Below, piece by piece: positions 56,301 through 64,000 of a stretch of DNA of 64,000 bases. Every line of letters starts with the position of its first letter. Position 1 is the stretch's first letter. A program made the translations under genes and the position numbers. Below the pieces are notes generated by a model, which did not search any database, had not been told where the DNA came from, and saw only the letters and a program-made list of their open reading frames with translations. The DNA is from Ascochyta rabiei (taxonomy: Eukaryota; Ascomycota; Dothideomycetes; Pleosporales; Didymellaceae): NCBI RefSeq assembly GCF_004011695.2, contig NC_082408.1, forward strand, positions 1,969,501-2,033,500, given 5' to 3'.

Positions 56301-57467
56301 GTTTGCTTGAGCTTATCTTATGCTGATTTTATTGGGTTTGTAGAACGTCTCCGAGAATCCGTAGTAGTAATGACTGTAGTGGTATCGTATCAAACGAATG
56401 GCAGCAGCACTAGGCTTGCAAAGATGAGTGACTGTGGTAAGTGTATGGAGGAACCTGAAGCTCGTGAAGTCTTCTGTGAGCGGGCAGCCTCAATGCATAA
56501 AGCCTCTCGCAACCCTTGTACAACGTCTCGTCTACCCTAAACTTGCTCGGAACGAAATGAGCTTACTGACAACGCGTCAGATGGTGGGAACGGCACGGAA
56601 GCAGACATGCCTCCGCCACGGCTGTTTTCCGAGACCACAGGTCTAGACTCCCGCTGTGGACACAAGTTGGGAAATACGCTAAGTGGAGATCAAACGCTGG
56701 CGAAATGACGAGGCGGAAACTCATTTGAACTTTCCTCTTTGCGTGCGAACACCAAATCGTGCCTTAGAAAAACCAAACACTGACAGAATGCAGTGGCTGA
56801 AACTGCAAATCGTGTGGCATCGCGTAGAAGAGAAGTTGCTTCGTGCGCAACGTGCTGCTCGGAAGGTTGTCGTCGATATCTCGGGATCGAGGTTTCAAGA
56901 TTATAGCTGAGTAACACCACCGAGTTTAGAGTGCGGCGAGATAGTGGCGCACCTCGACCTTCCACAATCGGGTGCGAAGAGCTTTGTCGATAAAGTCGAG
57001 ATTTCTTCTGGCGACCTTCTCAGGTGGAGACCAGAGGCCAGCGATCGGAACGGGACCGAGATTGTCAAGCGTATACTGTGGTATCTAGCGAAAGTAGAGA
57101 CATTTGACAGGGGTACTCGGCTATATTATTCCAGATGAATTAAACGTTGATTACTCAGTACTTTGTGTACCTACCACAGCCATTGATGACTGCCTAGCAT
57201 CTATCCTTTTGGCTTGCCACAAGCTCCTAAAGGTATTTAGAGGTAACTAAATCATATGCTTCCTAAATAATTTCTCTATAATAGTTATATAAACACTGTC
57301 TTCTGTCAGGCGCTGGCATGTGGCAATGTCCACCTCTGACCTCGTATTGGCAATAAATACTGTTCGGACCACAGGCTCACTATCTGAGTGAGCATTGATA
57401 CCTTTCTGGCATACTTGGCACTTTGGGCAGAGCAGTGTCCTGACACCTTCCTAACAATAGATTAGGA
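56301..57467. other. Upstream of the expansin-like gene, grading into AT-rich sequence
   Basis: No gene seen. From about 57130 the composition becomes TA-rich, forming the left flank of the transposon. Confidence 0.45.
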
Positions 57468-57515
57468 TAACGTAATCAGCCATTGAGTCGGCCAGGCAAT
57501 TAAGCCGGCCACCTT
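57468..57515 (+). repeat. Left terminal inverted repeat of the pogo-like element
   Basis: 48 bp matching the right end (59662-59709) in inverse orientation with one mismatch (A versus G at the 11th base). Outermost TA is probably the target duplication. Confidence 0.9.
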
Positions 57516-58205
57516 TGCCAAGATCACACCTCATTCCACCTCTCATCTAATGTCTCAACAACCTGATCTTGGATTACTTCCTTGTGAGGATAGGATAATC
57601 CTTGCTATTCAAGCTATAAAATCCGACGCGTTAATAAGCTAACAGCGCGCTACTGCTATCTATAACGTTCCTTAATTAACCCTCTAAGACTAACGCGCTA
57701 AAACCACCTTATAACGCAATTCCTACTACAGCAGATTAAGGCTTACTAAGCCTAAAGAGGAGGTAGTTATATAATACATAAGGAAGCTTAACACGTAAGG
57801 CTTTGCCCCTACGCTAAGCTATATACGTAAAATAGCTAATTAACTGCTAGCTGCCTATAGTGGTAGTAAGGTTAGAGAAAAATAGGCTAGGCACCTTATA
57901 AACTAGAAGCCTAAGATTAAGTCTTAGGTAACTAGACAGCGCGATCACCAGAGAGTCTTATGCAGTAATCTAGCTATTATTAGCCCCTAGTTTAACCTTA
58001 TGCGTAACGTCAAAGCTAAATATAGCATCTAGGACTAAGATACCTACAACTTTAACAAGACTGGCTTCCAGATAGGTGTTGGAGGGTCTGTTAAGGTGGT
58101 GACAGCGTCTAAGAGGCGTCTTAAGCCACTTAGAGTCCAGCCTAGCAACCGTAAGTAGGCAACGTTAATTGCTGCGATCAACGCTATAGGGTAGGTTATC
58201 CCACC

Positions 58206-58398
58206 TGTAAGGGCACTGTAGGCAGGCAATAGAGCAGAGCGATATGGGATGAAATAATAGGTGATATTGAGAGATAAGACGAATCCTTGATGGATGAGTC
58301 TTCAGGTGTGTGGATATTATATACTGGTCGGTGGGTCTCCGGGCTTGGCCCGGGGTCTGTCCGAGGTATCCCCTGTTGTAGGGAGAACACCCGTGACA
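58206..58398 (-). mobile_element. Solo LTR, minus orientation
   Basis: 193 bp with TGT...ACA ends, flanked by a perfect 5-bp target duplication CCACC (58201-58205 and 58399-58403). It interrupts the transposase remnant. Read on the minus strand it contains a TATATAATAT box. No reverse transcriptase or second direct copy is next to it. Confidence 0.88.
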
Positions 58399-58646
58399 CC
58401 ACCCTTCTTTATCTTTAAAGCAAAGAACTATAACTAGGCCTAGTATTATAACCTAAAGGATTAGCGTATTAGTGTTAGTAAGAATGGCTGGACAACAAAT
58501 AAACTAGGCCTAGAGTGGCTGAAGCACTTTATCCAGCATACAACAGCCCAGACAGTAGGTAGCCACCAGCTGCTGATTATTAATAGCCATAAGAGCTACA
58601 AGTCGCTTACCTTCCAGGATCTGTGTAAGGAGAACAAAATTATTAC

Positions 58647-58839
58647 TGTCACGGGTGTTCTCCCTACAACAGGGGATACCTCGGACAGACCCCGGGCCAA
58701 GCCCGGAGACCCACCGACCAGTATATAATATCCACACACCTGAAGACTCATCCATCAAGGATTCGTCTTATCTCTCAATATCACCTATTATTTCATCCCA
58801 TATCGCTCTGCTCTATTGCCTGCCTACAGTGCCCTTACA
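58647..58839 (+). mobile_element. Solo LTR, plus orientation, identical to the first copy
   Basis: 193 bp starting TGTCACGGGTG and ending GCCCTTACA, flanked by a perfect 5-bp target duplication ATTAC (58642-58646 and 58840-58844). By eye it is identical to the reverse complement of 58206-58398. Its own duplication shows it is a separate insertion. Confidence 0.88.
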
Positions 58840-59517
58840 ATTACTCTCTATATGCCTCCTCACACCTCCTATATCCTACAGCCACTTAATATAGGCTGTT
58901 TTGCCCTATTAAAACAAGCATATAAGACAGAAATTAATGTCTTAGTAAATAGCCACGTTACTCACATTAATAAGAAAGCATTCTTAGCTGCCTTTAATTA
59001 GGTGTTTAATAAGGCGTTTTCATCTAATAATATCTAATTAAGCTTCCGAGCAACAGGCTTGGTTCTAGACAACCCAGAGGTGGTGCTATTAAAGCTTGAA
59101 GTGAAGCCTTGTACGCCAACACTACCTTTACCAGGGCCTACTACCTAGCAACCTAGAACACTAAGCAACGCTGCTGAAATATTAGCTTAATTAACGCTGA
59201 TATCTGACCGGATTAGGCAGCACTACAGTTTATCTCCAGCTTTAATTATTAAGATGGTGCAGCAGTTCAAAAAGGGAGCTAATATGATAGTGCATTCCCA
59301 GGTGCTTATAGCGGCTGAGATAGTTAAGCTTTAAGCAGCAAATAAAGCTGCTTCTAAGCGTAAAGCACGTAAAAGGAAGCAGATCTAGTATAGAGGAACC
59401 CTATTACAGCAAGAGGCAGAGGAAATAATAGCTGCACAAGAGGTGGTGGTGCAGGCAGAGGCAGAGAGGCGTAAGGAGAGGGTGCGAACAGGTGGTAGTA
59501 GAGAGGGTTCTTGACGC

Positions 59518-59559
59518 TGTGGGATGTGTAGTCAGGCTGGGCACAATAAGCGCACATGT
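59518..59559 (+). pseudogene. CCHC zinc-knuckle remnant of the transposase
   Basis: The reading frame encodes CGMCSQAGHNKRTC, a C-x2-C-x4-H-x4-C knuckle like that at the C-terminus of fungal pogo/Fot1 transposases. It is preceded by an in-frame stop. Confidence 0.75.
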
Positions 59560-59661
59560 AAGCAAGATACTGTAGACAGAGTAGATTAATTTAACGTACT
59601 GTGAGCTACAGCACAACGTTGTAGTGTTGAGTTATCTGCGTGTTAAGGTGGGTGGCTGCAT

Positions 59662-59709
59662 AAGGTGGCCGGCTTAATTGCCTGGCCGACTCAATGGCCG
59701 ATTACGTTA
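59662..59709 (-). repeat. Right terminal inverted repeat of the pogo-like element
   Basis: Inverse partner of 57468-57515. It is far less mutated than the interior of the element. Confidence 0.9.
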
Positions 59710-60445
59710 GTTCAACTCTACTCAATCCTTTGTCTTATTCTGGACAGCCTTAAATAGCTCGAGTTCTAGTGAAAGAGAAGGCTAGTAGATAGGTTTACGT
59801 TAAATTGTATACGGTGTAAATTAATCAGTAGGGCCATCCCAGACCATTCGAAAAGCACCCTGGTTATTGGATGTAGTCCATGTTTGAAGATTAATGTGCT
59901 CACAGGCATAAGCCTGCTCTGCGCAACGTGCCCCCCCCCCCCCCCCCAGCTGCATGCTTTGTTGACATTTCGAAACACAGCAGGACAACAATTCTGAAAG
60001 TTGAGAAGACTGGCGACTCAATGTCACATTGTCCTTGACGTCGAGGTTGCGCTTTTGCGAGGACAGTGCAGGCCAGTCAACAGTATAAAAGTAGACTGTG
60101 TTTTGTTGTTCGGGTGGTAACTACCTTCGAGGCAACGAGCGGGCAGTCCGTCCTGAGATACTTTCATTTACCATCTCCTCGCCCGGGGGCCATATTCTCC
60201 ATGTCTTAAGATTTTTAGTGGATGGCAGATAGAACTCGCTTGATGAGTAGACGACTGACGATATCAGACCTGTTGCCCGCTCCTTAAGAATTTACCAACG
60301 AAGACTGAACATGCTGGGGCTCCGTTGCGTTTGTTGGTTACGAGCTGGCCAAGTGACGTCGGAGGTGAGAAGGACGGGCAAGAATATTCATAGTGGTTTG
60401 TCGAACTCTGTTCTGCGTTTAGTTGTGGAGCGCTGTGACCGATGC
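59710..60445. other. Intergenic region with a C homopolymer
   Basis: Between the transposon and the 3' end of BMT2. It holds 17 consecutive C at 59931-59947. No gene seen. Confidence 0.5.
59931..59947 (+). repeat. Run of 17 C
   Basis: Uninterrupted poly-C tract about 220 bp outside the right transposon end. Its exact length may be a sequencing or assembly artefact. Confidence 0.9.
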
Positions 60446-61318
60446 TCATTCCACGACGATCGAGAAGTTGTTCATCGCTGCCCCGTCTCTTATCTTCTTC
60501 TTTTCGAAAGAAGCGTGGGCCCTAGGCCCGGTCCAGCGCAGCAAGTAGTAACACAGCTTCGATGTCAATCTCGTCTTTGTAAGGATAAAGCCAAGACTGT
60601 CCATGATTTGCAACAGTCGCGACTCGTCGATGTATCTAGAGTTGTCGATGCAGGGCAGAGGCAAGACGAAAAACAGTAACGGCAGAGTGTCACTGTGCTC
60701 TGTGGCATCGGCTTGTACTGATCTTAAAAACTTAGTGATACGCTTGAGCATCTCTCCGCGGCCAGGCGCGTCTGGCACATAATTGAGAACCAGCGACAAG
60801 GAAAGGATATCAAATCGCTCGTGTTCAGATCCTGGTAGCGGCCGCTCCATGAAGTCCTGTTTCTGGATACCGGGGCCCTGGCTGTTCAAGTCGATTCTTG
60901 TCATTTCGATGAGGTTGGGGAATTTCGATATTTCATTTGTTGCCGAGAGAGCCCCTACTTCGAGACATCTCAGGGATGCCTTCTTCGTCGCATTCTGTCC
61001 TCGAGCTTTGCGATCAACAACACCGAGTTCGACCAACCACTCCACAAGCAACTTGCTCGAGTCACCACCGCGATCCTTAGCTTGACCCTGCTTGCTGGCT
61101 GCTTGGTACTTGATGATGCCTCCGTTGTTCTCGATAGCTCTGGCAAGCTTGTCGGCTGTGGTGGTGTCTCCTCTCTTGACAGCTGCTGCATGCTCTTTCT
61201 GCAGTCGATGATGGGTGCGAATGATGGTTCTTGATTGCTGCGCGCTCATGCGTTCTTTTGGTTTGTTTACAGGTGGTCGCCCGCTCGATAGAGCTTTTCG
61301 GCGCTGCTTGACAGCCAT
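60446..61318 (-). CDS. BMT2: 25S rRNA adenine-N(1) methyltransferase BMT2
   Basis: Nucleolar enzyme that makes m1A in 25S rRNA (A2142 in yeast). Single exon of 290 residues. The N-terminus MAVKQRRKALSSGRPPVNKP is basic, as in yeast Bmt2. The Rossmann-type SAM domain has LRCLEVGALSATNEISKFPN, then MTRIDLNSQGPGIQKQDFME and RFDILSLSLVLNYVPDAPGR. It ends YYLLRWTGPRAHASFEKKKI followed by NNFSIVVE. The frame is open upstream of 61318 to about 61402, but I chose 61318 because the protein start there matches the family and leaves room for a promoter. It shares a 194-bp divergent upstream region with the uL23 gene. Confidence 0.9.
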   Translation of the reverse strand: MAVKQRRKALSSGRPPVNKPKERMSAQQSRTIIRTHHRLQKEHAAAVKRGDTTTADKLARAIENNGGIIKYQAASKQGQAKDRGGDSSKLLVEWLVELGVVDRKARGQNATKKASLRCLEVGALSATNEISKFPNLIEMTRIDLNSQGPGIQKQDFMERPLPGSEHERFDILSLSLVLNYVPDAPGRGEMLKRITKFLRSVQADATEHSDTLPLLFFVLPLPCIDNSRYIDESRLLQIMDSLGFILTKTRLTSKLCYYLLRWTGPRAHASFEKKKIRDGAAMNNFSIVVE

Positions 61319-61512
61319 GATGTGTTCGAATTTGAAGGTCACATGTCTTGATGGCGACCGTGAAGGGCTGGCTACGAAAAGACAGTCCAGCGCACGGGGC
61401 ACTATGTGCCACTAACCTCGCTTACCGCACACCACCCGTTAGGTCGATATTGATGTTCACCTTTGACTTTTCCCTCGCGCTTTGTCACTAACCACAGCAA
61501 CACATCGTCGAA
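61319..61512. promoter_or_regulatory. Divergent promoter between BMT2 and uL23
   Basis: 194 bp between opposite start codons of an rRNA methyltransferase and a 60S ribosomal protein. Shared or overlapping promoters are implied. No specific site identified. Confidence 0.6.
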
Positions 61513-62294
61513 ATGGCTCCCAAGACAGCATCCAAGAGTACGTTCCGCCTCAGTCGCCAGCGATCGGTCGAGATATGAGCATGCGCATTGCGGAGAATTT
61601 GCACAACACGGCAGCAACAGGGAAACTGGTACCGTACTGCAATGTAGCGCATGCGCCTTGATCAGTCCTGCGACGAACTTTTCTCCTTTGAAGAAGATAG
61701 CTAACATGTTGCAGCCGCCACCAAGACTGGCAAGCAGGCTAACGCCGCTGCTAAGGCTGCCCTTCGTGGTGTAAGCACCCCTTGAACTTCTTAAGTCGTG
61801 CCAGAACCATATCTGGCGGGCTGTTCTTCTCGTGTGTCGGACACAATTAACGAGATGACAGTCGTACGCGAACAAGAAGCGCGCCATCAGGACAAGCACC
61901 AGCTTCCACCTGCCCAAGACCCTTGCGCTGTCCCGTACACCCAAGTACCCCCGCAAGTCGATTCCCCATGCCCCTCGCATGGATGCATCGACCATCTTGA
62001 TCCACCCTCTTAACACCGAATCTGCCATGAAGAAGGTAATTGGAATGAACCTAAAGCACGAGAAGACAGGTGCTGACTAGAGCCCAGATCGAGGAGAACA
62101 ACACCCTCGTCTTCATCGTCGACGTCAAGGCCAACAAGCGCCAGATCGCCGCTGCCCTCAAGAAGCAGTACGACGTCTCTTGCGTCAAGATCAACACCCT
62201 CATCCGTCCCGACGGCTCCAAGAAGGCCTTCGCTCGCCTGACCGCTGATGTCGACGCTCTCGACATTGCGGCCACCAAGCTCAACCTCGTTTAA
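61513..62294 (+). CDS. RPL25: 60S ribosomal protein uL23 (RPL25/L23a)
   Basis: Binds domain III of 25S rRNA near the polypeptide exit tunnel and is the docking site for SRP and NAC. Four exons (61513-61537, 61715-61770, 61862-62035, 62088-62294) give 153 residues. The basic Ala/Lys-rich N-terminus [20 protein letters not shown] is split over two tiny exons. The core has [38 protein letters not shown] and then [20 protein letters not shown], ending AATKLNLV. The first intron (177 nt) begins after 25 coding bases, a layout common in fungal ribosomal protein genes. I looked for snoRNA boxes in the introns and found none convincing. Confidence 0.96.
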
Positions 62295-62907
62295 GCGGTT
62301 TCTGAGGCATGGGCATGGATGGATCACGGGATACCCGGCAATGGAAAAAGCGATGTGTTATGTCTGGCGTTCACGGGCACGTAGTCACGGCGACTCGAAT
62401 GAATCAATTCAGCATGACGCCACTACAAGTGTGCGCGCGACCTTCAAATGTGTTACTGCAATGCGATACCCCTTCACAGTTCAGCTCTCTATTTTTTGGT
62501 CGTGAAATTCTTTTCAAATATGACGAAGTCAATCCTCCTTGACTTCTGGCTACATGAGGTGTTAATATAGGAGTGAGCTAACCGTGTGTTCTTCATTAAC
62601 TTGAAGGCTCAGACAACGGGCAATCAGGAGTACATGCATCGACAGAATCTACCACTAAGTTTCAGCTATGTCTGAAGAGTTCGTTGTAGACACAAGGTTC
62701 CTATGCAATGAACGCGAGTCTGTAGCATGCAAGAACGATAGCTGATGATATCGCTCGACGCACAGACCAAAATGTACAATCAACACCATCATCACCAAGA
62801 AACTTTCCGCCATCACTTACACCTCACCTCGCACGACGCTCCACACCTTACTCGCTCACGCCCACCCGCACAACCAACTCAACGCGACTCTCCCCACATA
62901 CTTCAAA
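62295..62907. other. Intergenic region
   Basis: Between uL23 and TIM8, same strand. No gene seen; CA-rich leader before 62908. Confidence 0.4.
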
Positions 62908-63355
62908 ATGGACGGACTCGGCGGCGGCCTCGCAAACGTAGACGTCACGCGTCTCAGCGACGCCGACAAGCAGCAACTGCAGCAATTCGCCATCAACGAA
63001 GGCCAGAAGGCGCGCATCCAGTCCTGTACGTCACGACGCACTCCAAAGAAAGAGAGAAAGAAAGAGAGAGAAAGAAAGAAAGAAAGAAAGATTCTCATCT
63101 TCCCAATGCCCCATTCGCCAACCCAGCCGTCAAGCCCCAGAAGCCCCAGAAGTCACAAACACACCGTACTAACACGCACCTCGCGCAGCAATCCACAGCC
63201 TAACCGACACATGCTTCCGCAAATGCATCCCGGCGGGCGGCGTCAAGAACGGCAAGTTGGACAAGTACGAGGAGCCGTGCATGAGGCAGTGCGTGGACCG
63301 GTTTCTGGACGCGAATATCGTGGTGCTGCGCGAGTTGGAGAGGCTGAGGCAGTAG
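62908..63355 (+). CDS. TIM8: Mitochondrial intermembrane-space chaperone TIM8
   Basis: Small Tim protein that, with Tim13, escorts hydrophobic precursors across the intermembrane space. Two exons (62908-63025, 63189-63355) give 94 residues. It has the twin CX3C motif: TDTCFRKCIPAGGV and EEPCMRQCVDRFLDANIVVL, spaced as in Tim8. The N-terminus MDGLGGGLANVDVTRLSDAD has no presequence, as expected for substrates of the MIA40/ERV1 oxidative folding pathway. Phase-1 splicing gives QSSIHSLTDTC. The 163-nt intron contains a GAAA repeat. Confidence 0.92.
63045..63090 (+). repeat. GAAA/GAGA microsatellite in the TIM8 intron
   Basis: Purine-only AAAG/AGAG repeat beginning about 20 nt after the 5' splice site of the TIM8 intron. 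Confidence 0.85.
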
Positions 63356-63773
63356 GAGAGGAATAAGATTCCCAGGGTGGTTGAGGCACAGGGATGTTGG
63401 TTGGGAAAGAGAAAGGATGAAGATAAATATGGAGAGGCTGTATGATTAGGGCGTGGAATGGAGGTGCTGTGCAATAGGTGTGATGCTAGGAATTGGGGGT
63501 GCACAGCATCTTGCGCCGAGTGTATGAATATGAAGAGAGCATGTCCAAAGAAGTGTATGAGCACAAGTTGTTGATGCTTGCTCACATCTGCTCAGATCGC
63601 TTGATGCGATCTAATCGCTCTCTGTTGATAACAAGGTTATCGTTCCACGCGGAAGTCGGCCGGAGCCTGCACACAACATTCCTTTCCTGTCTCTCCACTT
63701 CCTCCCCCATCGCCCTGCCGAGCCTGTTCAGTTCTCTTCCGACCGACCCAGGAGTATCTTCGGGACCACCAAG
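63356..63773. other. Convergent intergenic region
   Basis: Between the ends of TIM8 and the seryl-tRNA synthetase gene. Nothing supported. Confidence 0.4.
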
Positions 63774-64000
63774 TCACTTTGTCCTGTCTGGGATCGGCGC
63801 CTTGGTCTCGTCCTTGCTAGGCTTCCACTCCTTGACGAACGGCAGGAACTCGGGCTGGCCGGGGATGTATTTCCGCAGCACCTCGGGCACGTTGAAGCCC
63901 TCGGGGGTCTGGTAGTTCTCGAGGATGCAGCAGAGCGTGCGCTCGGTGGCGCAAACTGTATCAGCGTTAGCAAAAGCACCTTGAGATGTTAGGTGACAGA
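63774..64000 (-). CDS. SES1: Seryl-tRNA synthetase, cytosolic, 3' end (partial)
   Basis: Charges tRNA-Ser. Only the last exon (63955-63774) and part of the preceding intron are in the window. The exon encodes CATERTLCCILENYQTPEGF, then NVPEVLRKYIPGQPEFLPFV and a Lys-rich end KEWKPSKDETKAPIPDRTK. The first part is class II motif 3, containing the ATP-binding arginine of the active site. The exon begins after a TACAG acceptor at 63956 with a split codon. The gene continues beyond position 64000. Confidence 0.9.
   Translation of the reverse strand, partial: CHLTSQGAFANADTVCATERTLCCILENYQTPEGFNVPEVLRKYIPGQPEFLPFVKEWKPSKDETKAPIPDRTK

Larger units (their letters stand above)
57468..59709 (+). mobile_element. 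Degenerate Fot1/pogo-type DNA transposon
   Basis: Bounded by 48-bp terminal inverted repeats (57468-57515 and 59662-59709) that differ at one position and include a TA at each outer end, the TA target duplication of Tc1/mariner-pogo elements. After subtracting two solo LTR insertions (with one TSD each) the element is about 1.84 kb, close to Fot1 size. The plus-strand remnant starts at an ATG (57550) and contains many in-frame stops. Recognisable pieces are FNKTGFQIGVGGSVKVVTAS, QLLIINSHKSY (the usual catalytic Asp replaced by Asn), SYILQPLNIGCFALLKQ (again Asn for Asp) and a CCHC zinc knuckle (59518-59559). TA-rich composition and TG-to-TA type changes fit RIP. It cannot encode an active transposase. 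Confidence 0.9.

Noticed and set aside
58206..58839. The inverted 193-bp pair read as a single MITE or foldback element
   Set aside because: Each arm has its own, different 5-bp target duplication, so they are two independent LTR insertions.
61538..61714. Intronic snoRNA in the uL23 gene
   Set aside because: I found no convincing C/D or H/ACA boxes in the introns.

Overview
This is chromosomal DNA of a filamentous ascomycete. I infer a Dothideomycete, probably Pleosporales-like, from gene content, short 45-80 nt GT-AG introns and an AT-rich transposon that looks damaged by repeat-induced point mutation (RIP). The lineage below 'filamentous ascomycete' is inference. Exon structures below were built by hand from splice consensus, phase and conserved protein motifs; where phases are stated they sum to whole codons.

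Layout. 0-7 kb: a decapping activator with a PNRC/Edc1 motif, an unrecognised four-exon gene, and an RBR-type ubiquitin ligase. 7.8-13.1 kb: one large ABCC transporter on the minus strand. 14.7-17.6 kb: a divergent pair of mitochondrial genes, complex I subunit NDUFA12 (with a 7-nt microexon) and phosphatidylglycerophosphate synthase. 18.4-26.1 kb: GPI7/LAS21, a FUN14-family protein and an importin-13/Kap122-like karyopherin. 26.8-31.9 kb: aminopeptidase P, PLP synthase (SNZ/pyroA) and SKP1. 33.1-38.9 kb: SMP3, an ORF with a zinc ribbon broken by an in-frame TAG, a Ser-rich ORF, and prephenate dehydratase. 39.6-46.6 kb: eRF1, an AVT1-type amino-acid transporter and a sucrose/maltose H+ symporter. 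48.1-56.3 kb: NAP1, FAP7, HAM1, a P450-like protein without the haem-cysteine loop, and an expansin-like secreted protein. 57.5-59.7 kb: a degenerate Fot1/pogo DNA transposon with intact inverted repeats, carrying two identical solo LTRs in opposite orientation. 60.4-64 kb: BMT2 and uL23 (divergent), TIM8, and the 3' end of seryl-tRNA synthetase.

Most of the window is housekeeping: translation (eRF1, uL23, BMT2, FAP7, SerRS), mitochondria (NDUFA12, PGS1, TIM8, FUN14, possibly AMPP), GPI-anchor synthesis (GPI7, SMP3), ubiquitin (SKP1, RBR ligase) and nutrient transport. I see no secondary-metabolite cluster, CRISPR array, tRNA or rRNA. The items most worth a second look are the haem-less P450-like protein, the nested transposon with paired solo LTRs, the 7-nt microexon, and the amber codon just before a zinc ribbon.
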